64,000 nucleotides of DNA from CBDBND01 sp965262665 (GCA_965262665.1 CBDHFR010000003.1:1-64000); one strand, 5' to 3'; counted from the first letter of the stretch, positions 42,573-52,242 are shown. Notes: generated by a model not told the origin, from the sequence alone. Program-made: numbers and translations.

Positions 42573-44294
42573 CTAAGCGAACCCGAAGTGTGTGCGCTGT
42601 TCATCCCACGTCATGGGGAATGGCTTGAGGATAGCGATGACCGTCAGGTCCGGTGGTTGCCGGCCATGAAGAATAGCCTCCGTTATGTCGGGAGCCAGGA
42701 ACGCAGTCTTGAGTGTGCGTGCCACATACTTGTGGTTCATACCGGCCTGATTGGCGATGGCCTTTACGGACTCTATCTCACCTGAAGTGAGCTTTCTCAC
42801 CCAGTGTTGAGCCCGGGCAATGCAGCGGATGAGGTCGGGGTTTGGTGACTGCACCGTTTCAGTCTGTATGTGACCGGGAGTCTCGATGATCTTTTCCGAA
42901 CCGTTCTTTTTCAGGGTGGCAGGAATGGTAAGTGTCATCTGGTCGTCATCTCCCGCGTCATCCGAATTGATATGGTCATCTTCTTCACCATCACACAGCC
43001 GTTTGTCCAGGACCGCTATAACCGCGGAGCGTGAGATCTCGATCGCTACCTCACGTGGCAGGACCGTTACGCGCCGCACCACTACTCTTGTGATTTCACT
43101 ACGCCGGTTGAGATCCAGCTTCGCCCAATCCTTTTCAAGCTCCCCGGCAATACTCTTGGCCTCTTCTCCACTGGACCGGCCATTGAGTATTTCCGGCCCG
43201 GGATTGAAGAGAACCCGTTCAACCTGCTCCATGACCAACCGCTCGATATCGTAAGCCGGGATGCGGGTGACCGGTCCGGCCTCCTTCGCCCGGTGCTGGG
43301 TCAGGGCTTGGCTGACATAGTAGCGGTAACGCTTGCCCCGCTTGTTGGCGTGGGACGGGCTCATGTGGTTGCCCCGGCCGTCGAACAGCAGCCCACGAAG
43401 AAGGCTTGGATATCGGTTGTTGATGCCCTTCTCGTGATGGGCCGCCTTCTCCGCTAGGTGAGCCTGAACCTTGTCCCAGAGGTCCACCGTAATAATAGGA
43501 TCGTGTTCCCCCGGATGGGCGGTGCCCTTGTGAACGGCTTCGCCGATGTAGAGGCGGTTTTTGAGGATGTAATACAGCGCTCCCCTCTTAAAGGGCTTGC
43601 CGCCGTAAGTCCGGTTTGAGCTGCTGGTCCACTGCTTGGAGCGGTATCCCTTCCGCTCCAGTTCATCCTTGAGGGCCTTGACACCGCCAAGCTCCAGATA
43701 GCGGGTGAAGATATGCCGGACCACCTTAGCTTCGGCCTTGTTGATCACCAGCTTGCGCTCGACGATGTCATAGCCCAGCGGCGGATGGCCGCCCATCCAC
43801 ATCCCCTTGCGGCGGGAGGCCTCGAACTTGTCCCGGATGCGCTCTCCGGTCACTTCCCTTTCGAACTGGGCGAAGGACAAGAGCACGTTCAAGGTCAGCC
43901 GTCCCATGGAGGTGGTGGTGTTGAACTGCTGGGTGACGGAGACGAAGGAGACCCCATGGCTGTCGAACAGTACTACCAGCTTGGCGAAGTCGGCGAGCGA
44001 CCGGGTCAGCCGGTCGACCTTGTAGACCACCACCACGTTGACCAGTCCGGCCCGGATATCCTCCAGCAGCCGGGTGAGTGCGGGCCGGTCCGTGTTGCCG
44101 CCGGAGAACCCGCCGTCGTCATAGTTATCTTTTATAAGGACCCAGCCTTCGTGCTTCTGGCTCATGATATAGGCCTCCGCCGATTCCCTTTGAGCCTCGA
44201 GGGAGTTGAAGGCTTTCTCCAGACCATTGTCGGAGGATTTGCGGGTATAGACGGCACAGTGGATGTTCCGGCCCATGGGGGCTTTCCCGCTCAT
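42573..44294 (-). CDS. Large serine recombinase
   Basis: 573 aa. The resolvase domain starts IHCAVYTRKSSDNGLEKAFN with the catalytic Ser near residue 20, and continues VVVVYKVDRLTRSLADFAKL near 97 and LLSFAQFEREVTGERIRDKF near 142. The recombinase domain (GYRSKQWTSSSNRTYGGKPF near 220) and a long C-terminal region follow. Large serine recombinases integrate or excise phages and mobile islands. The ATG overlaps the DUF2924 stop as ATGA, so the 80-aa gene, DUF2924 and this form one operon. A paralogous module at 50507-52988 is broken, so this may be the only working copy. Confidence 0.88.
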   Translation of the reverse strand: MSGKAPMGRNIHCAVYTRKSSDNGLEKAFNSLEAQRESAEAYIMSQKHEGWVLIKDNYDDGGFSGGNTDRPALTRLLEDIRAGLVNVVVVYKVDRLTRSLADFAKLVVLFDSHGVSFVSVTQQFNTTTSMGRLTLNVLLSFAQFEREVTGERIRDKFEASRRKGMWMGGHPPLGYDIVERKLVINKAEAKVVRHIFTRYLELGGVKALKDELERKGYRSKQWTSSSNRTYGGKPFKRGALYYILKNRLYIGEAVHKGTAHPGEHDPIITVDLWDKVQAHLAEKAAHHEKGINNRYPSLLRGLLFDGRGNHMSPSHANKRGKRYRYYVSQALTQHRAKEAGPVTRIPAYDIERLVMEQVERVLFNPGPEILNGRSSGEEAKSIAGELEKDWAKLDLNRRSEITRVVVRRVTVLPREVAIEISRSAVIAVLDKRLCDGEEDDHINSDDAGDDDQMTLTIPATLKKNGSEKIIETPGHIQTETVQSPNPDLIRCIARAQHWVRKLTSGEIESVKAIANQAGMNHKYVARTLKTAFLAPDITEAILHGRQPPDLTVIAILKPFPMTWDEQRTHFGFA

Positions 44295-44743
44295 GGGGTT
44301 GCCCTCGCCTCGCCCGTCTTTTTGAGGCCGAAGAAGACAGGACCGGACCAGCGCGTCCCGGTCACCTCCGCCGCGATCTTAGACAAGCTGCCGTAGGTGC
44401 GCCCCTCAAAGGCGAAGCCCGTCTCCAGCACCATCACCTCAATGCGCCGGTCTTGCCATTGGCGGATCAGCTTGGTTCCGGGCTTAAGCGGCGGTGCCGG
44501 GCCGGGACAATAATCCGGATCCTTCTCAATGGCCTGGGCGATCTGTACCAACCGCCGTTTGGTTGCCGCCTTCAGACCGCCGTATCCCTTGACCTGCAAC
44601 TCATGGGCCATGGCCCGCTGCAAGAACTCCCGGCTGGCGTTTTTGGGCAAAGTGGCGCCGAACATCTTCGACCATGTTTTGCGGACGGCCGCGGTATCGG
44701 CCACACAGAGCGCCCTTAACTGATCTTCGACTTTTGCCCGCAT
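44291..44743 (-). CDS. DUF2924 family protein
   Basis: 150 aa from ATG 44743, behind GGGAAGGGAGAC. The family pattern is seen in SREFLQRAMAHELQVKGYGG, LKPGTKLIRQWQDRRIEVMV and TYGSLSKIAAEVTGTRWSGP, VFFGL. DUF2924 proteins are small, basic, and usually lie directly upstream of serine recombinases in alphaproteobacterial islands and prophages; a role as a recombination accessory or DNA-binding protein is inferred. An ATG at 44770 gives nine more residues but lacks a ribosome binding site. Confidence 0.83.
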   Translation of the reverse strand: MRAKVEDQLRALCVADTAAVRKTWSKMFGATLPKNASREFLQRAMAHELQVKGYGGLKAATKRRLVQIAQAIEKDPDYCPGPAPPLKPGTKLIRQWQDRRIEVMVLETGFAFEGRTYGSLSKIAAEVTGTRWSGPVFFGLKKTGEARATP

Positions 44744-44799
44744 GGCCAGTCTCCCTTCCCCACCACACATGCTTGCCCGGGGGTGGAAGTCCAGTCCAA

Positions 44800-45042
44800 T
44801 CAGCCTGGGGTTTCGGGAGTTGTTAAGTACGTTTCGGGGTCGGAGCCGGCAATCACACGCAGCGACTTCGCCACATCAAGGGCATTGTCTATAGCCCTAT
44901 GGAGGTCCCGGCTGAGTCCATGATATTCGGCGGGCGTCAACCGGGACGACTGCCCGTCTGCCGCCAGTTGTGCCGCATCCTCCAGCAAGGCTGTGGTCTT
45001 GGCGAACAAATGGGTTACCAGTTCTCTGTCTTCGCGGTCCAT
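44800..45042 (-). CDS. 80-aa recombinase-module protein
   Basis: 80 aa, helical: MDREDRELVTHLFAKTTALL, EDAAQLAADGQSSRLTPAEY, HGLSRDLHRAIDNALDVAKS. About 80 percent identical to the protein at 52746-52988, which has the same place in the second module, so it is a real gene under selection. No known family. It starts the three-gene operon 57 bases before DUF2924. Confidence 0.7.
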   Translation of the reverse strand: MDREDRELVTHLFAKTTALLEDAAQLAADGQSSRLTPAEYHGLSRDLHRAIDNALDVAKSLRVIAGSDPETYLTTPETPG

Positions 45043-45427
45043 AGGTCCTCACCCATAGGGCAAGGAACGCTTCCCCGCAGCCGGAAGTCCAGTGCGAATT
45101 AGCTTTGTTTCGGCCGGTTTTCGGAAGGGGCAGGATTGCATCACGAGTACCGGCGGATAAGGTAAACGGAAGGGACAGGTGTTTTTTCGGTTGAGGCTAA
45201 CCATACAATACTGCCACGACTGTGGACGTGCTTTTTGTTCAGGAGAACACGGTAGCTTCCAAGGAGGAAGAACGGGTGTGTGCGTCAATTTTTATAAATT
45301 GAAAGAATGACAAGACAGAATATTGATGAGGATGCAGGGGATTTTGGTTCACATGGGGAGTGATTTAGATACAGCGGAGGATACAGCAAATTATGATTGG
45401 TCAATTTCTGATAGACAGGAACTGAAT

Positions 45428-46225
45428 ATGACTGCTGACACCGAGCATCCAGTTGTAAAACCATGCCAGCCGCAAAATACCAATGTCAAAATATGGCGGT
45501 ATATGGACTTGCCAAAACTTGTGGCGTTCTTAGAAACAGAAAGCCTTCATTTTGCAAGGGCTGATACACTAGGGGATAAATTTGAGGGAAGTTGGACCCT
45601 TCTAAATCCACTTATCCATGAGGACCATAGGATTCCAAATATAATGGCCGATATGGACCCAAACACCCCAGAGCATAAAAGGAAACTATATCTGGCTAGT
45701 CTACTGAAATATCACAAGAACGTTAGCGAAGAAGGTAAGAAAATTTTTTACATAAACTGTTGGCATGGGGGAGATACAGAAAGCGCTGCTATGTGGAGGT
45801 TTTACGGAGCAGAAGCAGGATCATTAGTGATACAGAGTACCTACGAAAAACTTGTGAGCGCGTTACCAGACCATGCCTGCACAAAAAGAGAGAAACATGA
45901 CGGAGCCAAAATTTACGTCTGCATGGTGCAGTACAAGGATTACAAACAAGAATGGATACCAGATGGCAATATCATGTATCCGTTTATTCATAAGAGAAAG
46001 GAGTTTGAATACGAGAATGAGGTGAGAGCCTTTGTGTTGCTGCCTGAGGACAATAACCGACTAGGTATAGATGTGAACATTAATATCAATGAGGTTATTG
46101 AATCAATTCGCGTGAGACCCGGCACGCCTACTTGGAAACTAGAAGCTATCGAAAGACTTATTAAGAGATATGGATTCGGTCAGAAAGTTGAACAATCTGA
46201 TATTGATTTTGGGCCATTCTTTTAG
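45428..46225 (+). CDS. DUF2971 family protein
   Basis: 265 aa from ATG 45428, which follows AGGAAC by 6 bases; the frame is open to ATG 45323 without a good ribosome binding site. DUF2971 hallmarks: KIWRYMDLPKLVAFLETESL, HFARADTLGDKFEGSW, FYINCWHGGDTESAAMWRFY and FEYENEVRAFVLLP. The family is of unknown function and frequent on mobile islands. The gene is markedly more AT-rich than its surroundings, a sign of recent transfer. It sits between a recombinase module and IS6 debris. Confidence 0.78.
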   Translation: MTADTEHPVVKPCQPQNTNVKIWRYMDLPKLVAFLETESLHFARADTLGDKFEGSWTLLNPLIHEDHRIPNIMADMDPNTPEHKRKLYLASLLKYHKNVSEEGKKIFYINCWHGGDTESAAMWRFYGAEAGSLVIQSTYEKLVSALPDHACTKREKHDGAKIYVCMVQYKDYKQEWIPDGNIMYPFIHKRKEFEYENEVRAFVLLPEDNNRLGIDVNININEVIESIRVRPGTPTWKLEAIERLIKRYGFGQKVEQSDIDFGPFF

Positions 46226-46257
46226 GGTATAAATGGATACTTAGAAAGATTCCGAAG

Positions 46258-46590
46258 GGCATTGTCAGACTAACTTGGTCGGACCTGAAGAACCTACAAT
46301 CGAGGACTTTTAGGCTGCAAGTTGACACCACTCGGCCAGGGCGGTAGCTCGGTCTTGTTTGAAAGTATCGCGGCGGTTGAGATGGCGTTGGTGGTTGAAA
46401 TGGTTGTGGATCGAGGCATGGACGGAGGAGAATTTCTGCAGGGTCTTGATGTCTCTGAACCGAGCCATTGCCACTTCCCGTCGTCGGAAGGGTTGATGTG
46501 AGTTTTCCGCCCGGTTGTTGAGCCAACGACCGCAGGTCTGGGCGGCCGCATTACCGATCACCTTCATCGCCGCCCGGTATGACTGTAGCC
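46258..46590 (-). mobile_element. IS6-A partial copy (3' part)
   Basis: 333 bp from the transposase 3' end, encoding residues from MKVIGNAAAQTCGRWLNN to the stop. It has the divergent tail (GGTCGGACCTGAAGAACCTA) otherwise seen only in copy 8, and the AAAQTCGRW allele seen in copy 6. Copy 4 abuts it at 46591. Confidence 0.9.
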
Positions 46591-47395
46591 GGCATTGTCA
46601 GACTAAATCGGCTTGAGCGGGGACGCAAAGTCTCGTAGCCTCCGGCGATGCACAATCCCTTCCGTTATTTCAATAGCTCGCCTGAGGTCATCCGCAGCGC
46701 TGTGATGCTGTATGTCCGTTATCCCTTGTCGCTGAGACAGGTCGAAGATCTCCTGTTCGAGCGCGGCATCGACATCTGCCATGAGACCGTACGGTACTGG
46801 TGGAACCGCTTTGGCCCGTTGTTTGCCGCCGAGATCCGGAAACGCCGCATTCATCGTGGATCCTATTCGCTGTGGCGCTGGCATCTTGATGAGGTATTTG
46901 TCCGCATCAACGGCGAGACACATTATCTATGGCGTGCCGTTGACCATGAAGGCGAAGTGCTTGAGGTCTATGCCACGAAACGGCGGGATCACAGGGCTGC
47001 GCTTGAATTCCTTAAACGTGCCATGAAGCGTTATGGCCGGCCGGCTTCGATCGTCACAGATAGGCTAAAGTCATACCGGGCTGCGATGAAGGTGATTGGC
47101 AATGAAGGTTGTCAAGAGACCAGGCGCTGGCTCAACAACCGGGCGGAAAACTCACATCAACCCTTCCGACGACGGGAAGGGGCAATGGCTCGGTTCAGAG
47201 ACATCAAGACCTTGCAGAAATTCGCCTCCATTCACGCCTCGATCTACAACCATTTCAACCACCAACGCCATCTCAACCGCCGCGATACTTTCAAACAAGC
47301 CCGAGCCACCGCCTTGGCCGAATGGCGTCAACTTGCACCCTGAGAGTCCTCTATTATGGCTTCTTCTGCTCCGGGCCAGTTAGTCTGACAATGCC
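46591..47395 (+). mobile_element. IS6-family element, type A copy 4
   Basis: Full 805-bp copy directly abutting the partial copy on its left. Right flank gtccagca. No target duplication. Confidence 0.93.
46648..47343 (+). CDS. IS6-family DDE transposase (type A)
   Basis: 231 aa, RIHRGSYSLWRW allele, intact triad. It matches copy 1 in the first third and copy 2 in the rest, a mosaic. Confidence 0.92.
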   Translation: MHNPFRYFNSSPEVIRSAVMLYVRYPLSLRQVEDLLFERGIDICHETVRYWWNRFGPLFAAEIRKRRIHRGSYSLWRWHLDEVFVRINGETHYLWRAVDHEGEVLEVYATKRRDHRAALEFLKRAMKRYGRPASIVTDRLKSYRAAMKVIGNEGCQETRRWLNNRAENSHQPFRRREGAMARFRDIKTLQKFASIHASIYNHFNHQRHLNRRDTFKQARATALAEWRQLAP

Positions 47396-47941
47396 GTCCA
47401 GCAAGCTGGTTTCGTCGTTCGCCACAGCAATGCGGCGAACCTGATGCACCGCGTGTCTTTCACGGACGCCTACAAGGAGTGGCGCAATCGCGCCCGCAAA
47501 TACAATCTAGAATCCATCGTCAGCGGTGCGATTGACGTGCTTCGTGAGCCGTCGTCTGATCCGGTCGAAGAACTCGAAAAGGCTCCCTGGCTGACGATGC
47601 TGATGGTCAAGTGGGCATGTCAGGACCGTTATCCCGGGCGGGCGCACTTACCCTCGATCTCTCCCGAGCAACTCTACGACTTGCGCCAGAGACTATGGAA
47701 GTTTCAGGACCGTCTCGATATAGGCGGCCGCAGTGCAATGCCGCTTGGATTGTTCATGAGGCAGATATTTCGCCCTCAGCTCGGCTTTCAGCGTGGCTTT
47801 AGCAAGAGTTTTGTACGTGAAGCCGCATTGCTTGCCGAGCAACGCGAGGACTACCCGCTTCGTAAGCTATTCAAGGAAAGGAGCGGGTTCGATGTTCTTG
47901 AATTTATTGATCTGTCGATTGCAATGTGTAGCAAGATTGTG
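47396..47941 (+). pseudogene. Hypothetical gene fragment bounded by IS6 on both sides
   Basis: The frame is open from the IS6-A border (QQAGFVVRHSNAANLMHRVS) and could begin at ATG 47444. It runs as FTDAYKEWRNRARKYNLESI, APWLTMLMVKWACQDRYPGR, LGLFMRQIFRPQLGFQRGFS to SIAMCSKIV, where IS6-B cuts it. Both ends are missing, so no start or stop is native. No family recognised; composition is normal for coding DNA here. Confidence 0.5.
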
Positions 47942-48745
47942 GGAACTGTCACATTAACAAGGTGACCAGCTGCTGATGGCGCAGTAGTGTCGCTGGATGC
48001 AGAACATCTCCTATTCCCGATACCGCTTTCCACCCGCGATCATTCAGCACGCTGTCTGGCTGTATTACCGGTTTCCCCTCAGCTACCGAGATGTTGAAGA
48101 TCTGCTCGCTCAACGTGGTATTGATGTTTCTTATGAAACGGTGCGGCGCTGGGCACTGAAGTTCGGGCAAGCCTATGCCCGGAGACTGAGGACAACGCGC
48201 CCTCGAGCGGACGTCCGGTGGCACCTTGATGAGGTGTTCGTTTCCATCGCCGGCAAGCGGATGTATCTATGGCGCGCTGTCGATAGTGAAGGCGAAGTGC
48301 TGGATATCCTGGTTCAGTCACGCAGAAACAAGAAGGCAGCGCTCAAGGTGATACGCAAACTGTTGAAAAAGCAAGGCTTTGTCCCAGATACCTTCATCAC
48401 AGACAAACTGCCATCTTATGGTGCTGCTCTGAAGGATTTGGGCCTTATCAGGCACCATGATTTTGGTGGCAGGAAGAACAACCGAGCCGAAAATTCTCAC
48501 TTACCAGTCCGACAGAGGGAACGACGAATGCAGCGTTTCAAATCGGCTCGATCAGCGCAGCGGTTTCTCTCTACCCACGCCACCGTCTACAACACCTTCA
48601 ACGTCCAACGCCATCTGATATCCCGAAAGACATTACGCCAGTTTCGCAACCACGCAATGGGCCTGTGGCAAACCGTCACCGCTGCCGCTTGAGCTTGAGT
48701 TCTATGCCAATTCGCAGCACGACCGTTCAATAACGTGACAATACC
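47942..48745 (+). mobile_element. IS6-family element, type B copy 4
   Basis: 804 bp, opposite orientation to the other three. Left flank agattgtg; the right end abuts a partial copy of itself. Confidence 0.92.
47997..48692 (+). CDS. IS6-family DDE transposase (type B)
   Basis: 231 aa, intact triad, nearly identical to the copy at 20444-21139 (one difference, RGIDVSYETV for RGVDVSYETV). The near-identity at distant sites implies recent transposition or ongoing gene conversion. Confidence 0.92.
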   Translation: MQNISYSRYRFPPAIIQHAVWLYYRFPLSYRDVEDLLAQRGIDVSYETVRRWALKFGQAYARRLRTTRPRADVRWHLDEVFVSIAGKRMYLWRAVDSEGEVLDILVQSRRNKKAALKVIRKLLKKQGFVPDTFITDKLPSYGAALKDLGLIRHHDFGGRKNNRAENSHLPVRQRERRMQRFKSARSAQRFLSTHATVYNTFNVQRHLISRKTLRQFRNHAMGLWQTVTAAA

Positions 48746-48896
48746 CCTTCAACGTCCAACGCCATCTGATATCCCGAAAGACATTACGCCAGTTTCGCAA
48801 CCACGCAATGGGCCTGTGGCAAACCGTCACCGCTGCCGCTTGAGCTTGAGTTCTATGCCAATTCGCAGCACGACCGTTCAATAACGTGACAATACC
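48746..48896 (+). mobile_element. IS6-B partial copy (last 151 bp)
   Basis: Repeats the 3' end of the full copy, from CCTTCAACGTCCAACGCCAT to the terminal repeat, in the same orientation and directly after it. Confidence 0.9.
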
Positions 48897-48953
48897 CCCA
48901 CAAGGAAGCTGCCTCACTGCAATCGGTGGAAATGGAGATAGCTTGTCTGTCTT

Positions 48954-48975
48954 CTATACAATTGCTATACGATTG
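48954..48975 (+). promoter_or_regulatory. Tandem operator candidate of the toxin-antitoxin operon
   Basis: CTATACAATTG and CTATACGATTG are adjacent 11-bp direct repeats (10 of 11 identical), followed by ATACAC, 24 bases before the antitoxin start. The position fits an operator for a ribbon-helix-helix antitoxin. Confidence 0.55.
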
Positions 48976-48998
48976 ATACACCTCAGGAGGAGATGGAT

Positions 48999-49256
48999 AT
49001 GGCTCAGGTCAATTTCCGCACGTCCAGCGAGCGCTTGGCATTCATCGACCGGGCAGCAGCGATCCGGGGTGTGACCAGGACCGAGTTTGTACTTCGGTCG
49101 AGCGAGGCCGCGGCCATCGAGACCCTGAACGAACGTCCCCTCCTCACCCTTGATGATGAAACCTACGAGGCCTTCACCACTGCCCTCGACGCTCCGGTAG
49201 AGTCCGATCCATCCCTTAAGGAGCGTTTTGCCCGCCGGCCGCTGTGGGATCTCTAA
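48999..49256 (+). CDS. DUF1778 (TacA-like) antitoxin
   Basis: 85 aa from ATG 48999, 8 bases after AGGAGG (48985-48990); ATG 48993 is too close to it. N-terminal ribbon-helix-helix VNFRTSSERLAFIDRAAAIR with GVTRTEFVLRSSEAAA, C-terminal toxin-binding tail LTLDDETYEAFTTALDAPVE. TacA proteins bind their own operator and neutralise GNAT toxins. The stop lies inside the toxin gene (13-base overlap), as in type II systems. Confidence 0.87.
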   Translation: MAQVNFRTSSERLAFIDRAAAIRGVTRTEFVLRSSEAAAIETLNERPLLTLDDETYEAFTTALDAPVESDPSLKERFARRPLWDL

Positions 49257-49747
49257 CGGCTCCGGAGCCTCTGGGTCCGCAGCACGACGTCTCGCCATTT
49301 TCCTCGGGTGTGCCTGCTCTCGATGCCTGGCTGCAGGGCAAAGCGCGCCTTAACGAAGCCAAGGGCGGCGCGCGCACCTATGTCACCTGCGACGGTGGGC
49401 GTGTGGTGGGTTTCTACAGCCTCGCCGCCAGCGCCGTGGAGAAGCGCCGGGTGTCATCGCGCGTCGGCAGAAGCATGCCGGAGCCGATCCCTGTCATTCT
49501 GCTAGGACAACTGGCGGTGGATACTAACTACCAGGGTCGTGGCCTTGGGTCCGACCTGCTGATCGACGCTGCGCGGCGTGCCTTGACGGCCGCCGATGTC
49601 ATCGGCGCCCGGGCAATCGTCGTACAGGCGCTCGACGAAGATGCCAGTGCATTTTACGGACGGTTCGGCTTCCGTCTGTTCTCGGACCGCGAGCCGCTGA
49701 TGCTGATCCTGAGGATATCCGAGTTGAAGGTACTGTTGCAGGCTTGA
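49244..49747 (+). CDS. GNAT toxin (TacT-like acetyltransferase)
   Basis: 167 aa from GTG 49244, overlapping the antitoxin. Acetyl-CoA site VILLGQLAVDTNYQGRGLGS near residues 84-103, with FYGRFGFRLFSDREPLML near the C-terminus. N-terminal FSSGVPALDAWLQGKARLNE is the usual start for this toxin group. TacT enzymes acetylate aminoacyl-tRNA and stop translation. The operon sits between IS6 debris and the second recombinase module. Confidence 0.87.
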   Translation: MGSLTAPEPLGPQHDVSPFSSGVPALDAWLQGKARLNEAKGGARTYVTCDGGRVVGFYSLAASAVEKRRVSSRVGRSMPEPIPVILLGQLAVDTNYQGRGLGSDLLIDAARRALTAADVIGARAIVVQALDEDASAFYGRFGFRLFSDREPLMLILRISELKVLLQA

Positions 49748-50015
49748 GCCTCGCCATCACCGAAGTCGGCTCACCGCTGTAGCACCATGGTCGATCCTGC
49801 AAGCCGTCTTGGCGCGTGCAGCCGGCACGCCGTCAGCCGGCCCTACTCCCGCTGTGCCACCATCGTAGCGGATGAACATCCAAAAGCCGGATGGCGGCAC
49901 ACGCTTGCTTTGCATCGCGGCGTTAAGGAACAAGACCGTCCAAAAGGACTTGGTGAAGTCAATCCTGACGCCGATATGGCTATAAATGAGTGGCGTTCAT
50001 CTCAAGCGAACCCCA

Positions 50016-50207
50016 TTCCCTGCAAATTCCCTGTTATTCCCTGATAGGGCTTAAAAAGTTCCCTGATACCCTGAAAAATTTCCCTGTTCCTTTGAGTAGG
50101 GAATTTGATCATAAAGTCGAGGGTTTGTGCGGGATACAGACCGGTCAAAAGGCCGGAAAAGCCGAAAAAAGAATAATTTCCCTGTATTTTCCCTGCTTAA
50201 CAGGGAA
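50016..50207. repeat. Cluster of TTCCCTG heptamers
   Basis: Exact TTCCCTG at 50016, 50027, 50037, 50059, 50080, 50178 and 50189, a TACCCTG variant at 50067, and an inverted CAGGGAA at 50201. Spacings of 11, 10, 22, 21 and 11 bases put most copies on one face of the helix. It is iteron-like or a cooperative protein-binding array. Confidence 0.65.
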
Positions 50208-50458
50208 TTCCACATGAGAAGGGTTCGCCGTCGACTGTGCACACAGCCAATCAGTCTTGCGCGAACCACGGCAGATTGAGTCTCTCCACGGAACTCTAAA
50301 CATTTCAAAGACATGTCTGCGCATGTGGTCACCAAAAGCGCCTGATGACCACCGGATATTGGGTGATCACGCCCTCATCGGCCCGAGTTTCTCCGCCCGC
50401 CCATTTTCCACTGACGTTTTTGATTCGGTGCGAGGGTCGATTGACCCTTTCATGGAGC

Positions 50459-50478
50459 AAAAAAGGCCGCGGACGGCC
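50459..50478 (-). terminator. Terminator of the second recombinase gene
   Basis: On the minus strand GGCCG-TCCG-CGGCC is followed by TTTTTTGC, 28 bases after the recombinase stop. Confidence 0.75.
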
Positions 50479-50506
50479 TCATCAGCGCCGGCAAACGTAA
50501 GTCAAA

Positions 50507-52241
50507 CTATGGCGCGTCGAACCCCAGTACGCGGCGCTGGTCCGACCAGTCCAAGGGTAGATTTTTCAGGAGATCCGCGGACTTCAGATCAACGGGCTGG
50601 GTGCCGGCAAGGATGGACTCCGTGATATCGGGCGCGAGGAACGCGACCTTGATGACGTTACTGACGTAGGTGCGTGACCGTTTGAGTTGACCGCCGAGCT
50701 CATTGATGGAGGCAACCCGACCCGAGGTGACGGCACGGAGCCAGGTATGCCCGTACACGATCAACTTGATCAGCCTGGCGTTCGGCGCAGGAGCCTTTCC
50801 CGCGAGATGATCCGGCACCAGCACCTTCTTTTCTCGGCCGCATCGCCGGACCGATGCAACTGCGTTTAAGGTAACGATAGTGCTGTCTTCCGGTTCGGTG
50901 GCCGGAGTCTCAATCGAAGCGTTCTCCGAAACGTTCTCCCACGGCCGGCACTCCAGTACGGCGTCCAACGTGGTTGCCGAAAGCTGTATTGCAAACCCGT
51001 TTACACCCAGTTCGACCCGTTGAACTAACGCGCGGAACAGATCTCGGGCCTTGGCATCGGTATGGTCGGGCAGGGCACCGGCAAGCCCCTCGCCCGCCAG
51101 CTCAAGACCGTGCGCCAGCTTTTCCTTCAGGGCCGGATCAGTGACATGACTGAGGATGCCGGTAGGGTTTGTGATCGCCCGGCAAAGGACGCCAACAATC
51201 TGCCGTTCCAAGTCATGAGCCGGGACCCGTGTCACAGACCCTTTGTCTTGCTCGCGATGCTGGTTGAGGGCCTGACTTACATAATAGCGGTAGCGTTTGC
51301 CTTTCTTGTTGGCATGGGAAGGGCTCATGTGATTACCACGGTCGTCGAACAACAGACCCCTGAGCAGGCTCGGCTCCTTGTGGGCGATGCCTTTCTCATG
51401 GTGTGCGGCTTTCTCTCTTAAGGAAGCCTGGACGTGTTCCCATGTGTCCGGGGCGATGATGGGCCTATGCTCGCCGGGATAGACCATGCCCTTGTGGACC
51501 GCATCACCCATATAAAGCCGGTTTTTCAGGATGTAATAGAGGGCGCCCCGCTTGAAGGGCTTGCCGCCGTGGGTCCGTTTGGAGCCGCTGGTCCACTGCT
51601 TGGAGCGGTAACCGTCCCGGTCCAACTCCCCTTTCAGAGCCCTTACATTGCCCAACTCCAGATAGCGGGCAAAGATATGTCTGACCACCTTGGCTTCGCC
51701 TTCATTGACAATGAGCTTGCGCTCGGCGATGTCGTAGCCGAGCGGCGGATGGCCCCCCATCCACATGCCTTTCTTACGCGACGCCGTGAACTTGTCCCGG
51801 ATGCGCTCGCCCGTGACTTCCCGCTCGAATTGGGCAAAGGACAGGAGCACGTTGAGGGTCAGGCGCCCCATGGAGGTGGTGGTGTTGAACTGCTGGGTGA
51901 CCGATACGAACGACACGCCATGTCCATCGAACAGATCCACCAGCTTGGCGAAGTCGGACAGCGACCGGGTCAGGCGGTCGACCTTGTAAACCACCACGAC
52001 GTTCACCCGGTCCGAGGTGATGTCGTCCAACAACCGCTTCAAGGCGGGCCGCTCGGTATTCCCTCCCGAGAAGCCGCCATCATCGTACTTGTCGTTGATC
52101 AGGACCCAGCCCTCGTGCCGCTGGCTCTTGATATAGGCTTCAGCGGACTCCCTTTGGGCATCGAGGGAGTTGAAGGCCTGCTCCAATCCGTTTTCCGACG
52201 ACTTGCGGGTAATAGACGGCGCATTTGAGCTTGGCGGTCAT
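50507..52241 (-). pseudogene. Large serine recombinase, frameshifted near its start
   Basis: The frame from ATG 52241 reads MTAKLKCAVYY and then leaves the family sequence; removing one extra T at about 52213 gives MTAKLKCAVYTRKSSENGLE, the expected catalytic region. The remainder (52186 to 50507, 559 aa) is complete: VVVVYKVDRLTRSLSDFAKL, LLSFAQFEREVTGERIRDKF, and a recombinase domain and C-terminal region related to the copy at 42573. The shift lies just before the catalytic Ser, so no active protein results unless the base is an error. Same operon order as module 1. Confidence 0.83.
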
Positions 52242-52242
52242 G

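Larger units (their letters stand above)
49748..50506. other. 759-bp region without a supported gene
   Basis: Frames here are short and not protein-like. It contains the TTCCCTG repeat cluster (50016-50207) and the terminator of the second recombinase gene. An integration or replication site is possible. Confidence 0.5.

Noticed and set aside
45049..45288. 79-aa minus-strand ORF upstream of the first recombinase module
   Set aside because: Composition is Pro/Arg/Ser-rich without structure, and no matching frame exists upstream of the second module.
50016..50207. CRISPR array
   Set aside because: The repeated unit is only 7 bases, the spacings are 8-22 bases or irregular, and there are no cas genes.
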